DNA of 64,000 nucleotides. It comes from Hyperoplus lanceolatus. Lineage: Eukaryota > Chordata > Actinopteri > Uranoscopiformes > Ammodytidae. Position numbers and translations under genes: made by a program. The notes beneath the pieces were generated by a model. That model saw nothing but the letters and a program-made list of their open reading frames with translations, made no database searches and was not told the origin of the DNA. The stretch is taken from the NCBI GenBank assembly GCA_026929865.2, contig CM049396.1, forward strand, positions 39,417,001 through 39,481,000, in the 5' to 3' direction. Shown one piece after another: positions 8,804-21,562 of the stretch (position 1 is the stretch's first letter; each line of letters opens with the position of its first letter).

Positions 8804-11800
8804 ACAGTCATATTCTGTGTACTTTTATCATTTAAATAAAGCGTTATCTCTCCAACCTTTTCTTACATGAAACGTGCAATGAACAAGTGGTGGCAGGAGT
8901 CCATCAAATATAAAGAGAAAGCTATGGACAACAATCTAGTGTCTTTGTTGGCTTCTTGGCCTAGTAGGTGTTTTCCCACTGACAGACCAACATCTCAGGA
9001 TTAAAAAAAACAGAAACACTGGTACATTTCTTTAGGGTCTGCAATAAGCCATATGTTTCCTCATTATTTATTAAACGGACACGGCAAAGTGTATCCCTAA
9101 ATCTATATCTGTGTTACTCTGCTCGTTTGGAGTGTTTGTCCTTCACCAGCAGCCTACTTTATTCCTTTGCAATATTGATGTGCTGCACGCCCCTCAGTGT
9201 AGGAGGAGTACGGCCTAAAAGCCCCCTCCTGGACCCAGGCTCTGCTGAGTGGGGAGGGGGCCTCCAAGCTGTCCCTTTAATGGTGCACATTAGACTACTT
9301 TTGACACTGTTGCAAATTAGAGTTAAACATGATTGCTTTATGGCAGTATTAGATTTGAGTTTGTTTCGATACTCACGTATACAACATTTAACTTTTTTAA
9401 TTAATCATTACATTTCAAAAAATATACTGTGGTCAAATCCATAAGGACAACTTAGCCAACAAGAATAACCAAACTTGTAGATCTGTTTTCCTTTATATCC
9501 ACCATAACAAGATCCCACGACAGCATGTCTCATACAGTTTTCGGGGTCAAGTAAGGCAGCTGAGCAGAATCTCCTCTGTGTATCACACAAAATGATAAGA
9601 AATATATTAAAGTCATTAAACAGACATTGGTTGAGAGAAGTGATCAGCTTCCTTTCTCACCTACAGCACATGGCCGCTTTACTCCTCACCTCACTAATGT
9701 GCACTGTGCAGTTTGTAATAAACCTTGTTTGAAGTACATTAACCTGGCTCACAACAATGGTAATGTGCACCCTGAGGGGGATGCCGGCCTTATTGACTTC
9801 CTGTTCCTGGAATGTTTTTCTCCTGACTGTAAACTGAACCCGTTTTAAGTTTGCAGGCATGTGAGCAGTGAATATATTAAATACATCCAAAACTCTTTAA
9901 CAGTATAAATGATAAATTATTATTATAGGGAGGGCTAGAGAACATTTGGGTCTAAGATGAGATGGTGCAGTATATAGCTGCATACATCAAACCTTACACC
10001 AAATTATCCTTTGTTTGTAGAATAATTAAGGATCAGAATATGATTTGCAAAATTCCTCTAATTTCCTTTTGTGCACTTGTGTGTCTTGATCAGAATCGTT
10101 GCTTTCTCTATATGAGTTTTAAAAAGCTTTTTGGAGCAGCTTGATTGAATGGCTGATAAATTGATTTTTTTTTAATTACAGTTCCCTAACACAAGTTACG
10201 ATGCAGTTAAACTGAGCATTCAAGTTGTTATTACAGCGGTGACCCTTCACACAGTTACACAATTACACAGCATGAGTTATATAAAATCAATGGCACAGTA
10301 TTGATAAAAACACAAGAAATGTATAGAGACCAATAACATCCAGCTTTTTCTCTTTACAGTTGTCCAACAAGGGCCAGGGAAATGAGCTAAAGCTCCCTAT
10401 GAAGCTATTTCCACCTCTCCATGCAACTGTTAGCGGGGATATTTTTATTGTATTGTTTCAAAAATAAGAGCAGGCCAAGAACAGTCACCATCACTATGTT
10501 TGGTTTAACAAACACTTACCCACTGAGAGGAGTGTTTGTTAAACACAAATCCTCTTTAACAAAAATATAGTATGAGCTTATGATGACATTAGACATGTTC
10601 ACTAAATGTTGGCCTCCAGTAAATCTGGATTAAGATCTAATATCAGTATTTGATTGACTGTAATGTAATCATCTCAAACCTACAGGTGTGACTTCAAAGC
10701 AAACCCAATATAACGTTTCTGGTTAAATACCTTTCTGTTAAAAACCTTTGTTTGATTTGTTTAGTTTCAACATGTAGGCTAACCTTCACAGTGCCCTCCA
10801 TATAACCACAGTACATACAACAGTAGAACTGACTGTTATTCTCATCATCTTTTTCACTTGAGGGTTTTTCTCTTTGCCTTCTGGATTCTCACTGAAAGAT
10901 GTTTGCAAATGTTTACATGAATTTACATGAATTCTGGCATGATGTGATGACTTTTTACAACTTGATTTGATATAACCTTAAATATAGACACCCAAAGCTG
11001 CATTGTGTTGGTCAGATGTATTTCTTTTGATTACATTGCTTCCAGTTATTTCTAGTAAAAGTTATGTATTTATATTATTCACTTTACATTACTTAACCAA
11101 AAAGCTAATGTTATGTATTATCATTTTAAAAGCACTACTGTCGATATCCATGAAGCTTACAGCAATAGAAGATCAATTTAGGTCAAACTTTAAAGTAAAA
11201 CTCATCCATGCTGCTTGGAAAGTACATTTTTACATTAATTCACTATGTGAGCAAACAGATGAGGAGACAAGCTTCTGGGCAGGCCATACTCACAGAGCTG
11301 TTTATCAAAATAAGTAGCCTGTCCAGAGTGGTCAGCCTATTGATTTCCTTGCCAAATATAATCTGTTTCGCCATCATAAATCTGTGTCTGACATGTGCAC
11401 AAAGCTCCATTTTATCCAGAACACTGCCAAGTAAGGCTGTTTATTCACCCATTGCCCTGATAGTCTCCATGACAACGCTCACTACAATTAGACAACTGTA
11501 ACCCCGACTTCAAACATGCACGCAGTTAATTATTTCAGCACAAAGTGCGCAGAGGGGAGAAAGAGAGGCAACCTCGGAATCCTGGTGTGTGTGTGTGTGT
11601 GTGTGTGTGAACGTGTGAACGCAGCACAGATAGCCTTTAATGAGGACAGAAACAATACGAAATGAATGATGCATTTCAGAAATAAAAACAAAAGTGCACC
11701 AACAGAGGTCTTTATTTTTAGTAGTCCTCTACACTGAATAAAGAAAATATTAAATTAAATACACCCAAAAAAATTCACCTTGTATTAGAAAATGACACTT

Positions 11801-13947
11801 ATTTTTGACGTGTCTTTCTGGAAGCAGTGCCCATGTCACTTTAGACAATCAACAAAACATACAACAGTTTTTAAATGACTATTTCTTCGGAAAAAATGTA
11901 AACTCTTTAACTCAAAGGATTATGGAACATAAGACTTGCTGTAACTTTTAGTACAGTGGTCACACAGCAAACTAAACCCAACCAAACTGCTTTGTATTGG
12001 GTTGAAGGCTAACCAGCCTTTTTAAAGGCTCACTCTTTCATAAAGTCGGAGTGAGAAAGATTTGAAAATAAAAAAATTCAAATGGAAGCAGGGGCAGAGA
12101 TATCCTGACTTTTATAGTTTCTTGTGGTGCACTGCTGAACATCACACGAACAGTATGTGATGCAGTGGTTATAAATGTCTAGTGTCCAAGCAGCAAAGAT
12201 TCATTTTCAGGTTTTAAATAATTATACATTTGATGTCAAAGGCATAGCATAACTGCTTATCATAGTACACTAATATTCATGTGTAACACTGGTAAAGTGG
12301 CCCTTTAAGGATAAGACTTTAAGGTTTTGCAATCATTCTCTAACTCCTCTGTCACTGCATTATTCTTTATCGATTTCCCTTAATAAATCAATATCATTTA
12401 ACCTGGATTTAATTAATCTGAGTACTTCCACAAAAGTGGTCCCTAACATTTGTTCATTCAATTGATTAAACTTAAACTCCACTAGTGGATATTTTGCAGA
12501 TTGCTTAAAGTAAAAAGAAAAACAGGAATTTGCCATAAAGAAGTTGTGCTCTGCATGCTCTCTTTACTCCACAAGCTGCTTTCTTCAAATGTTGACTCAA
12601 GACAATGCCTCTATTCCCAGGGAGCCTTCCACCAGCGCCATTTGCTCCTGCTCATACCATGTTAACAGAAAAAACTCATTTGCCATGTATTGTTAAAAGT
12701 TTTATTAACAGCAATTTATGTCACTCAGATGCCAGGGCCTCTGTAGCAAAAGAAAACATTTGGGCCTTGTACAAATCTATCACTCAAGTTGTCAAAAAAA
12801 TTTGTTCTCATGCAATATAAATAGGCCCTGAGTCTGTGGGTAGAGAGATGGGATCTGTTTCTGCAAGGGCGATGGGCTGGCTGTTTAGAGACTCCCAGTA
12901 AAACAGGTCATGCTGTTCACATCACGAAGCCTCAATCACAAACAAATGTTTTATTTAAAGAGCCAAACCGTTGTTTACTCCAGTCTGCTTACTCTCCTTC
13001 CCTCTCCTTCCTCTCCCACCCGGTTGCAAGCTCTGTGTGTTCAGCACATTTGAATGCTGGAAGCGTACTTAAGAGGAAACAAAAACACTCCTGACAGGAA
13101 GCTCTACCCTGTCATGTAAAGGAACAAATAGGTAGGCATGTAGCTAAGTGAACAAATTGCATCGACATAGTTTAATAAATGAAGCATTCGGGGAGTACAA
13201 ATGTGTTAACTGTTGCAGAACTGGTAACCGCTGTAAATAACCTCAGCGGCGCTTGTTTGCTGAGTGAATGAGAGGGTACACAAGAAGTGTTGGCTTTTTT
13301 GCTGTATTTGTCAACAACAAATATGGGATGTTAATCTGCCGCTGCAGTTTGCAGTTTTGTCAGAATCTGTCAGGTCATGAGTATACTGAAGGATCTGTGC
13401 CGCCTCACAGTCCTGTCTGTTGTCCCATCGACTGTGTGTGTAGCCAAAAGTCGATTCCATTGACAAATCAGCAAAGGAGATGTCTACTATCAGTATAAAT
13501 CTATAGCTATAATTCCATAATTCATTAAGGGTGTTGTCTCCTCATAGGACTATTCTACGTTTCCTTCCAGAAATCATCTTTTGTAACATCAAATCTCTAT
13601 TGGATGAAATGTAATGCTACTAAGATTACATTTTCAGACATATTTGATGACATTTTTCCATTTGTATTTGTTTTAGTTTTCCTTTTCCTGTGCATTGAGG
13701 GACCATAGCCAATGACTGGTTTGCTTAGTTTACATTTTACCTCCAAATTAAATGTTTTTTTTTCTGATGATCTGGTTAAACTTTTCATCTGTTTAAAACA
13801 GGTGTATATATTTTGCCTCTTTTGTTTGTGTCTTTTTGTCAGTGTTCCCACATCTCAGCAGTTACTAATAAGTACAATATTTTCATAACTGAGTACATGA
13901 TGGGCGAATTTATACAAATCATTTTCTAACAAACCAGAATCAGTCTT
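8804..13947. other. Five kilobases of unannotated, probably intergenic or intronic DNA
   Basis: AT-rich sequence with no long ORF resembling a protein family, no recognisable TIRs, and one (TG)n microsatellite at about 11584-11608. Short ORFs here have no family motifs. Confidence 0.55.
11584..11608. repeat. (TG)n microsatellite
   Basis: Uninterrupted TG dinucleotide run of about 12 units. Confidence 0.9.
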
Positions 13948-14525
13948 TACAGTTTTTTTCAATTGCTAAACAACAGTGGGCACAACTGAAGCCACATGTG
14001 CAAAACTCTTACAGTTATTTTTGATTGCTTAAGCACAATTTTGAAAACAGGTCCTGTTTTCTCATAACACCACACACAATTAGCACACCAAACACTCAAT
14101 TAGCAAAACACCTCAGACCCTTTGCAAAATGAAATACTCTTGTCAAAACTATACACTAATTTATAAAAAAAACGTATGAAACACACACGCTTCATATTAC
14201 TTAATTCTGTCTGAACCAGTTACACACTGCTGTTGCTAACCTTAAACACTTTTAGTAATTATACTGCTCAGTGATTTGAGTAATGTATATGAAGTCCACA
14301 GAGAAAGTGCAAATATACAATAAGTTCACCAAACACTTGACCAAGACCAATGCTGCAGACTGAGGAAAATATCATTTATTTCTCTCCATACACCCAAATT
14401 GGTCAACATGGAGAATCACAACAAAACATGCCTGCAGTAGTCTGCATTACACTGGTCAAACATCAAACAACAACACACATAAAATACTGTATCCAGTACA
14501 GGTTACAAATAACATAAATAATAAA

Positions 14526-16719
14526 TAGGGGAGAACGGGGGAATGTGAGACATCAGGTAATGTGAGACACCCCCTGTATCTAGGCCATGGAACACATTTT
14601 TGGTCATGTGAGATATATGATTTCAAGCCCCTCTCATTTTCCCTTGGCCATGAAAAAGAGGACCTCATGGTGGTGATGTAGGCATGTTTTTTTCACAAAT
14701 TTATTTTTTGCATGTAAAGGTAAATTATCTTGCTGTCAACTTAATCGATTGTTGTGCCAAAGCAAATTGATTCAGGTAGAAAAACTTATATCAAACATGT
14801 TGATGAACTACCAACATATGAAACTATGTGATGATAACTGAAGATTAGCCTGAATTGCTGAGAGAGGTAGTTTTTTTCTCAAATTGTGGCAGTGGGGTAA
14901 AGTGAGACAAATGCTGTGGGGTGAAGTGAGACTGTGCCCCCTTTTAATGAATCCATTATATTTGAGGTAGCAAGGAGACTAGTTTGAATAAGACAAAAGA
15001 CAATGTGGGCTTGAGGTGGGGCTTGATGGTTGAAGGGGTCAGGGGTTTCAGCAAGGGCATGGTTTGGCGCGTATGTATGTGGGGACAGGCGAGTGACCTT
15101 TAACATCAATAGACACAGGACAGCTGGGTCTAGTCCTGTGTTCTGAGTCAGGACTAGACAGTCTGAGGCTGTTCTAGCTGGTTCTGTTTGTTCTTTGCTC
15201 TGACCCCCAGACACTAACTGGCTCTAAGGGGCCACTCACACTAGGGCAGGGGCCCCGTGCCAAAGCTCATTTGCATACTAAAGTCTAGAACGTTTGGCTA
15301 GTGTGACCACGCCAACTTGTATTCCAGCACGGAACAGCCCCTTGGCCACGGCACACTTGGGAGAGGTGCACCGTGGCCAAAGTACAGATGCTAATGAGAT
15401 GACACGCGCACAAGCAGGCGCACAGGCGGCGTTCCTGACGTGAATTTATTAAGGATGCATTGTCCGTTAACGTCCGCTGCCTTACTAGTCGGCACCAGAA
15501 TTGCCCACCACTTGGACTTGTAGCTATAATGTGTGAGAATTAACGTGTGTGTAAGCCTAGGTGTGGGCTAATAAAAGAGGGAGAGAGCTAATTAGGTCGG
15601 CTCAGAAAGCACAGCAAAAAGGTTTTCGTGTTTACTCACGTTCGTCAGATGATTTTTTTTCTTTTTCCTCCCGTCAGCTGTCATAACTGCATTTACGCAT
15701 GGCGGTGGAGACGCACCCAAAACAACACACCGCGGCCCGGTTATAAGGAAACAGTAGCCTACACTAAGGTTTAACAAGAAACTTTATAAAGACACTTAAA
15801 AAAACGATCTCTGCCAATACAAAAAGTTCTGACTTGGATTTGATGGAGCGATCGATGTGTACATAAAACCATCCAGTACATATGGTCTGATGCGTGCTGC
15901 ACAAATATGAGGCTGTCCACCGCGACCTATTACGTCAAGGCTACATTTAAAAAAAAACAATAGCTTAAGGATTCTCGTTGCTCTAATGTGGAAGTGGAAT
16001 ATTTGATGCAAATTTAGCCGGATGAAAATATTCACAAACAGTCGTATAGCCTACAAGTAGACTAAGCTCCAAATCCTAAACGCGCACGGTGACGTAGGCA
16101 AGGTGCAAGTGTGCCCAGGCCACGAGCAGTGTGAGCACGGGCCTGCGGGGGGAGTGGGGAGCGGGGGGGGGGAATCGTGCTGAATTGTGCTGAGCACGGA
16201 ACAGGCAAACGGCACTAGTGTGAGTGCGCCCTAAGGGTCCTGTGTTCTGACCCCCAGACTGTGTTTTAATCTAACTGATTCTATCTGTCATTTGAATGTT
16301 ATTAATTGAATATGAATTATGTTGTAGTTGATCAGAGTTACTTTCAAGTGTTTAGATTTTTTTGTTTGCTTAATTAACCAAACCCCATGATTCTGTTACT
16401 AGTCCGACATTAGTTTTGGAATATTTGGTTTTCAAGCTATGGTTGCAGAGTGGAAAAAGTAAGTGGATCAGTTTATCCCCTTGATTTCTCTGCTCTGTCT
16501 CAGTTTACCCCACAGCTGGGGTAAAGTGAGACACAAGACAACTTTTTTTTAAACAATCATATTTTCACTGCCCTTAGTCTTTTATAAATTCTGCTAATGC
16601 CCATTTCTAGGAAACATCCTGAATTAATGGGAAATGTGTAACTTTGACTGATAAATAATTTTAGCTCGCTTAGAGGGGAGCAATGTAAAAAGTGCCTCAC
16701 ATTACCCCGTTCTCCCCTA
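14526..16719. mobile_element. TIR element with internal GTGAGACA repeats
   Basis: Terminal inverted repeats of about 24 bp read TAGGGGAGAACGGGGNAATG at both ends. The flanks show TAATAAA at 14519-14525 and 16720-16726, a 7-bp TSD. Motifs of the type GGGGTAAAGTGAGACA recur inside both arms (near 14530, 14565, 14895, 14920, 16500 and 16520). No transposase is seen. A Harbinger-like MITE (15228-16231) is nested inside. It resembles, in design, the element at 51401-52528. Confidence 0.75.
15228..16231. mobile_element. PIF/Harbinger-like MITE, TAA target
   Basis: The ends read GGGGCCACTCACACTAG and, reversed, GGGCGCACTCACACTAG, with TAA on both sides (15225-15227 and 16232-16234). GC-richer than its surroundings. 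It holds no recognisable transposase. TAA duplication fits PIF/Harbinger, though three bases are weak evidence. Confidence 0.7.
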
Positions 16720-16756
16720 TAATAAAAAAAAATCTGATAAAGGAAACAGAAAATAA

Positions 16757-17533
16757 TATACATTATTTATTTGCCTTGCTGGATCTGTCCAGAGAGATTC
16801 CTCCACATCCTTCCACCGCCATGCAGAGAAAAACTGGATGAGGAGAGTATGGTGGAAGGTATAGAACTGTGAACTGTGGATGGTTTTGAAACCAGTTCTG
16901 GACCAGAGCAGCATGGTTGAAGGACACATTGGTTGCGTTCCGAATCGCATACTTTCTACTATATAGTATGTAGAAAAAAGATTTAGGATGGCCCGATTCT
17001 TGTGGCCAGATTTAGGATGGTTAGAAGTACCCGGATGTCCTACTTTATACGGCCAAGATTGTTAGTGTTGAAAAGTGCATCCTATTTGGGCGATTCTGAC
17101 CCACAATCCAGTGCGCACGTGAAGTGACGTCACATCGACGAAGCCTCCATATGAAAACAAACGGGGATGCGACGGATATAAAAGCAAGAGGCAAGATCAA
17201 GGCGCAATGTTATGATGAAATAACAGAGAAAAGTATGTCCCAATAGTATGCCTACTGCATCCTAACTAGATTCTTTTTATCGTCGGATGTAGTATGTAGA
17301 ATAGAAAAAAGAAAGAGTATGCGATTCGGAACGCAACCATTGTCCCTGATGACAATGTATTGCATCTGGTGCATTTGGTTACCTGCTGTGGCTATGTTGT
17401 GCAATTGGTCTAAAAATCTGAGTATGTGAGGTGTGTTGTAAGGGCTAATATTGGCATGACAGAGGAGGACCCCATCTCCTCTGTGGATTCCCCCGCTCAC
17501 CCTCACTTTCACTGTTCTTCTGACTCCTTCCAT
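16757..17533 (-). pseudogene. CAGT7-family transposase remnant, minus strand
   Basis: Reading the minus strand from 17533 down, I see a segment ending QYIVIRDN, the second catalytic Asp region of a Tc1-type DDE transposase (family form YVVWDNVSFH). A 408-bp MITE then intervenes. After it come a frameshifted ALVQNWFQ-type segment, FFSAWRWK and, joined directly to it, DVEESLWTDPARQ, which resembles the family's C-terminus (DVDEVMWPD). The usual 40-50 residues between FFSAWRWK and the C-terminus are missing. The gene is therefore truncated at its 5' side, internally deleted, frameshifted and interrupted. The family assignment rests on my recollection of fish transposases of this type. Confidence 0.65.
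16931..17338. mobile_element. 408-bp MITE inside transposase remnant
   Basis: Inverted ends GGTTGCGTTCCGAATCGCAT at both termini, flanked by ATT at 16928-16930 and 17339-17341. The interior repeats ACTATATAGTATG-like motifs. A 3-bp target fits a PIF/Harbinger-type MITE. It separates the RDN and ALVQNWF parts of the transposase remnant. Confidence 0.8.
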
Positions 17534-17652
17534 TTCGGATACAGTTTTTGCCTAATGCTTATACAACACTAATAGTGGTTGTTATGCCCAAAGCATCACA
17601 ACCTCTAACTTTTGTGACCATGCCCTAAACACAAGCACCAACCCTATAAACA

Positions 17653-18447
17653 CAGGGGTGGATTACTGCACGGGCACACCGGGCACAGGCCCAGGGGCCC
17701 AAGGGTTCAGGGGGGCCCTAAGCCAGAGAGACTGATAGTAACTTTACATGTCGCATAGTCAAAGAGCTCAGTCACTCAAGTCAATAACAGGCTCCAAAAA
17801 GGAATAGCCTAAATATAAGGATACTCATACTCATTAAAATGTAACAAGATATAAATCATCATGGGCCCCTCAACTAGTAGGGGAGAAATACAAAAGCAAT
17901 AGTCTTAGCTCTGTCTAAGGGGCTCCATGAGGGGCCTTGAAGGCCCCCTCACACATACAGAAATAAGCGTTCTATGTTTAAATTATATACTGTTCATATA
18001 AAGTAGCTATCCACCCTTTATCTGTTGAAATGGTCCCGTCCATCATAGAACATGGGTCTGCAGACCAATCTACTGTACTGTTTTTACAGTTGCAGAGTAA
18101 AGAGTGCTGCCTGTTTTAGAAAAATCTGAAAAATAATGTGCCTTCTGCATCTCAGGATTTGATATAGCCTCTAAAATGTCCTCTCAAAGTGCACCAGATT
18201 GATGCATTTTATTTTAAAAAGCTTAAAAAAAAAATCCGGGGGGGGGGCATGCCCCCGGACCCCCCAACAACGACCAGGGTCCCTCTCACAGTATCCCAAA
18301 ATCCTGTGGGAGACTTCCTTAATATGTTTTTGCCATTAATTGTATGTATCTGTTTGGAAAAGTCAGTGTACCTGACTGGATAGGGAGGAGTGGGGGGCCC
18401 TTTAAGAGTTTGTGCCCAGGGGCCCATTATCTCATAATCCGTCTATG
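17653..18447. mobile_element. hAT-type MITE, 795 bp
   Basis: Ends CAGGGGTGGATTA and TAATCCGTCTATG, flanked by a perfect 8-bp TSD TATAAACA (17645-17652 and 18448-18455). Subterminal GGGCACA and GGGGCCC motifs occur on both sides. It carries the same block as the 7447 and 41059 elements: GTGCACCAGATTGATGCATTT, then an A-run, a G-run, CATGCCCCCGGACCCCCC. Confidence 0.9.
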
Positions 18448-18746
18448 TATAAACACAATATGTGCTTTGCACTGTGTTTGAAATTCTCCAACACACTTCT
18501 TGCAAAACACTACACACTGTTTTTCACATAAGACACATTGTTCAAAAATGAAATCTCCTGCAATCATTGGGAAAACACATCTATTTAAAATACAAAACAC
18601 AACTAAAATTGGAAAAGCACACAGACTCACACACATGAAAAATAAAAAAATAAAGCTAATTGAATACCAATTAGTGTGAGCCTTAGCATTACAAATACAC
18701 TTCAGGTGAGCTCAGCTTCTTTGTGAGAGAGTACAGTAAGAGTCAG

Positions 18747-20060
18747 TGTTCTCCCCAGGATTCTGTGGCCCCTGCTGGTGTACGAGTTCCCTATAACAAC
18801 GGTACAGGGCTTCGAGAGGAGGATCAGCTGTTCCGTAGATGGCTGGGCCTGCCACGAAGCCTGAGTAGCATCGCTCTGTACGGGCACAACAACAAACTGA
18901 AGCTCCCCATTAGCAGCCTTAATGAGGAGTTTATGGTTACCTGTGCAAGAGAGGTGCTGCAGTACAGGGAATCCAGTGATCCAAAGGTCTCCAAGGCTGG
19001 CATCGTAGTCAGGACTGGGAGGAAGTGGAGGGCGCAGGAAGCAGTCGAGCAGGCGGAGTCACGCTTGCGTCACAGCGTGCTGGTCGGCCCAGTGGCATCT
19101 GGACGAGCAGGGCTTGGCAGCGTTGCAACCACGCGCTACGACAAAGCCCTGGGCAAAGACAGACGCCGATTGGTCCAAGAGGAAGTGAGAGCTGGCGTGG
19201 AGGAACTGCGTGCTAGCCAGATGGTGGGGATGAAACAGCAAGGCGCATGGACGAGATGGGAACAGGCAGTGGACCGCAAGATCTCCTGGTCTGAGCTTTG
19301 GCAAGCTGAGCCTTACCGGATCAAGTTCCTGATTGCGTCCGTCTATGACGTCTTACCCAGCCCATCCAACCTCTTTTGCTGGGGCAAGATTGACGCACCA
19401 TCATGTCCTTTGTGCCTCAGGAGAGGAACCCTAGAGCATATCCTCAGCTGTTGCCCAAAAGCCCTGGGAGAAGGACACTACACTTGGCGCCATGACCAGG
19501 GGCTGAAGGCGATAGCAGAAACCATCTTCACCAGCATCACTCAGAACAAGCCTCTCCGACCAGCAAGACAGGCGATTGTTTTCATTCGAGCAGGGGAGAA
19601 GCCTAAGCCCCAACCAAGGGGGGCAGCAGGACTCCTTGGAACCGCACCGGACTGGCAGATGAAGGCCGATCTGGGAAAGCAGCTCAGATTCCCAGAGCAC
19701 ATCGTGGAAACCACCCTGAGACCAGACCTAGTTCTGTTCTCAGATTCAACAAAACAGGTGGTCCTTCTGGAGCTGACAGTTCCCTGGGAAGAGCGCATGG
19801 AAGAGGCCAATGAGAGGAAGCGTGCCAAGTACACCAACTTAGTGGAGGAGTGCCGCAGTCGGGGGTGGCGTGCCCGGTGTGTGCCAATAGAGGTGGGCTG
19901 TAGAGGCTTTGCAGCGCGATCTCTCTGCAAAGCATACAGCATGTTTGGAATCGCAGGTGCACGCCAGAGAAAGGCCATCAAGACCACCACAGAGGCAGCT
20001 GAGAAGGCCTCTAGATGGCTGTGGATCAAAAGGGGTGATCTGTGGGTACATGCTACTTAG
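18747..20060 (+). pseudogene. LINE ORF C-terminus with zinc knuckle and restriction-like endonuclease
   Basis: An open frame of about 437 codons within the insertion, with no ATG of its own at the truncation point. It shows the post-RT region (LPISSLNEEF, a Trp-rich WTRWEQAVDRKISWSELW segment), a CCHC-type knuckle CPLCLRRGTLEHILSCC at about 19405-19455, and then the PD-(D/E)xK-like core RPDLVLF...VVLLELTVPWEE at about 19720-19800, followed by KRAKYTNLVEECRSRGW. This order, RT then CCHC then endonuclease, is diagnostic of RLE-type LINEs. The enzyme would nick target DNA for target-primed reverse transcription. No stop or frameshift occurs within the retained part, but the RT domain is absent, so it is not functional. 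Confidence 0.8.
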
Positions 20061-20203
20061 ACACAAGTTGAGACTTGATCAATCCCGGCTGGGTCGCCTG
20101 GGTGAGGGTGTATGATTTTGCGAGACCCGAAACACCCAATGACCCCAGGTTCCATCACTGATGATGTGTCTAAGTGCATCAATAGATGTATATTAAACTA
20201 ACT
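18747..20203 (+). mobile_element. RLE-type (R2/R4/Hero-like) LINE, 5'-truncated 3' end
   Basis: A 1457-bp insertion flanked by the 8-bp direct repeat AGAGTCAG (18739-18746 and 20204-20211). It carries the C-terminal part of a LINE ORF with a restriction-like endonuclease, then a short 3' UTR ending GATGTGTCTAAGTGCATCAATAGATG. It lies inside the transposase gene of E1b. The exact clade among R2, R4/Rex6 and Hero is uncertain. Confidence 0.8.
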
Positions 20204-20308
20204 AGAGTCAGGGGAAGAGGACAAGAGAGAGAGGCAGGAGGACGAGGACAAAGATGGCAACAGGGTCACTATAGTGGACCATGTTATAGATCATGGCCTA
20301 ACAATATA
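20204..20308 (+). pseudogene. CAGT7-family transposase N-terminal stub
   Basis: An Arg/Glu/Asp-rich start is followed by a VTIVDHVIDHGL-like peptide, which matches the beginning of the helix-turn-helix region in the other copies (RATLIDPVVNHGL at 23871-23952). It is cut by the RLE LINE on the left and the Tc1 derivative on the right. Confidence 0.5.
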
Positions 20309-20989
20309 CACTCAACAAAAATATAAACGCAACACTTTTGTTTTTGCTCCCATTTTTCATGAGATGGACTTAAAGATCTAAAATTCATTCCAGATACACA
20401 ATTGTACCATTTCTCTCAAACATTGTTCACAAATCTGTCTAAATGTGTGATAGTGAGCACTTCGGCTTTGCTGAGATAATCCATCCCACCTCACAGGTGT
20501 GCCACATCAAGATGCTGATCTGACATCATGATTAGTGCACAGTTGTGCCTTAGACTGTCCACAATAAAAGGCCACTCTGAAATGTGCATTTTTTTGCTTT
20601 ATTGGGGGTCTGGGGACTCAGAACCAGTCAGTATCTGGTGTGAACACCATTTGCCTCATGCAGTGCAAAACATCTTCTTCGCATAGAGTTTATCAGATTG
20701 TCAATTGTGGCCTGTGGAATGTTGGTCCACTCCTCTTCAATGGCTGTGCGAAGTTGCTGGAGACGGCTTATGTTGGAGAAATGAACATTCAATGCACGAG
20801 CAACAGATCTGGTTGACATTCCTGCTGTCAGCATGCCAATTGCACACTCCCTCAATGCTTGTGGCATCTGTGGCATTTTGCTGTGAGACAAAACTGCACA
20901 TTTCAGGGTGGCCTTTTATTGTGGACAGTCTAAGGCACACCTGTGCACTAATCATGACGTCAGATCAGCATCTTGATGTGGCACACCTG
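20309..20989. mobile_element. Internally deleted Tc1-like element (relative of 24094-26827)
   Basis: It starts CACTCAACAAAAATATAAACGC after TA (20307-20308) and follows the full element at 24094 through the C-terminal transposase codons. It then jumps to the N-terminal codons: the minus-strand frame 20891-20628 fuses the first ~30 residues to the last ~45. It stops inside the right inverted repeat at GGCACACCTG, so the right terminus is lost. It cannot encode transposase and probably cannot be mobilised. Confidence 0.85.
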
Positions 20990-21493
20990 CCAGCAAATCT
21001 TCAAAATCTGTTCATCCTTATAGAAAATGAAGGAAGAAGAAAAGGACACTTTAAGCATCAAGCTGCAAGGACAACAGCAAAACAAATGTGTACTTCAGTG
21101 GTAGGAGTGAAAGTATGGAATTTTCTGCAACGTGAACTACAGCAATGTACAAATATATTTCAGTTTAAAAAACGATTTAAAGAGAAAACAATTAATTTGT
21201 ATGAGCGCTTATAGAAATTGATGATTTCTATATTGATGGTTGTGATCATGGTTTGCTTTGTTTTGGAATCAGTTTCAGATTGATGTTTTGGTTTCTATTT
21301 TGTTTCATTTATTATCGACATGCTCTGACATGAGTTGACATGTAGAGTGTTTTTTTTTTTGTTTGTTTTGTTTTGAGGGGGAAATATAAGATATTCTTCA
21401 CCCTGCCTCCTTTTCGTCATGGTTTTATGGATTGTACATATCAGAATTAGTTTTGTTGGAAAACATCCATTGACGAAATCAATCAATCAATCA
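20990..21493 (+). mobile_element. LINE 3' fragment with (ATCA)n tail
   Basis: The plus strand encodes the C-terminal end of a CR1/jockey-superfamily LINE ORF2 (TTAKQMCTSVVGVKVWNFL, then FQFKKRFKEKTINLYERL and a stop near 21214). About 265 bp of 3' UTR ends in (AATC)n at 21478-21493. It is strongly 5'-truncated, abuts the broken Tc1 derivative, and runs straight into the transposase C-terminus of E1b. Confidence 0.65.
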
Positions 21494-21562
21494 AAGGATG
21501 ACATTGCATGTGATGTTGATGAGGCGATGTGGCCAGACGCAAACAGGAGGAGGTATCCATAA
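21494..21562 (+). pseudogene. CAGT7-family transposase C-terminus, copy 1
   Basis: Open frame to a TAA stop, reading KDDIACDVDEAMWPDANRRR. The CDVDE..WPD pattern is the C-terminus I associate with this fish transposase family. Everything upstream has been replaced by the LINE fragment. Confidence 0.6.

Larger units (their letters stand above)
13950..17533 (-). mobile_element. CAGT7-family Tc1/mariner-like element E1, one end plus transposase remnant
   Basis: A terminus beginning CAGTTTTTTTCAATTGCTAAAC follows a TA at 13948-13949. This end is shared with the elements at 23290, 27173 (reverse), 28347 (reverse), 28492 and 29631 (reverse). Transposase remnants on the minus strand lie at 16757-17533. 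The element is split by the 14526-16719 MITE and by a 408-bp MITE at 16931. At 17542 it is abutted or interrupted by a second member of the same family. No matching far end can be assigned confidently. Confidence 0.6.

Noticed and set aside
12605-13498. Possible small host exons (short ORFs)
   Set aside because: No splice-consistent phases or protein-like conservation visible; low information.
18723-20060. A host gene of 445 residues
   Set aside because: Zinc knuckle followed by a restriction-like endonuclease core, and an 8-bp direct repeat around it, identify a truncated LINE.
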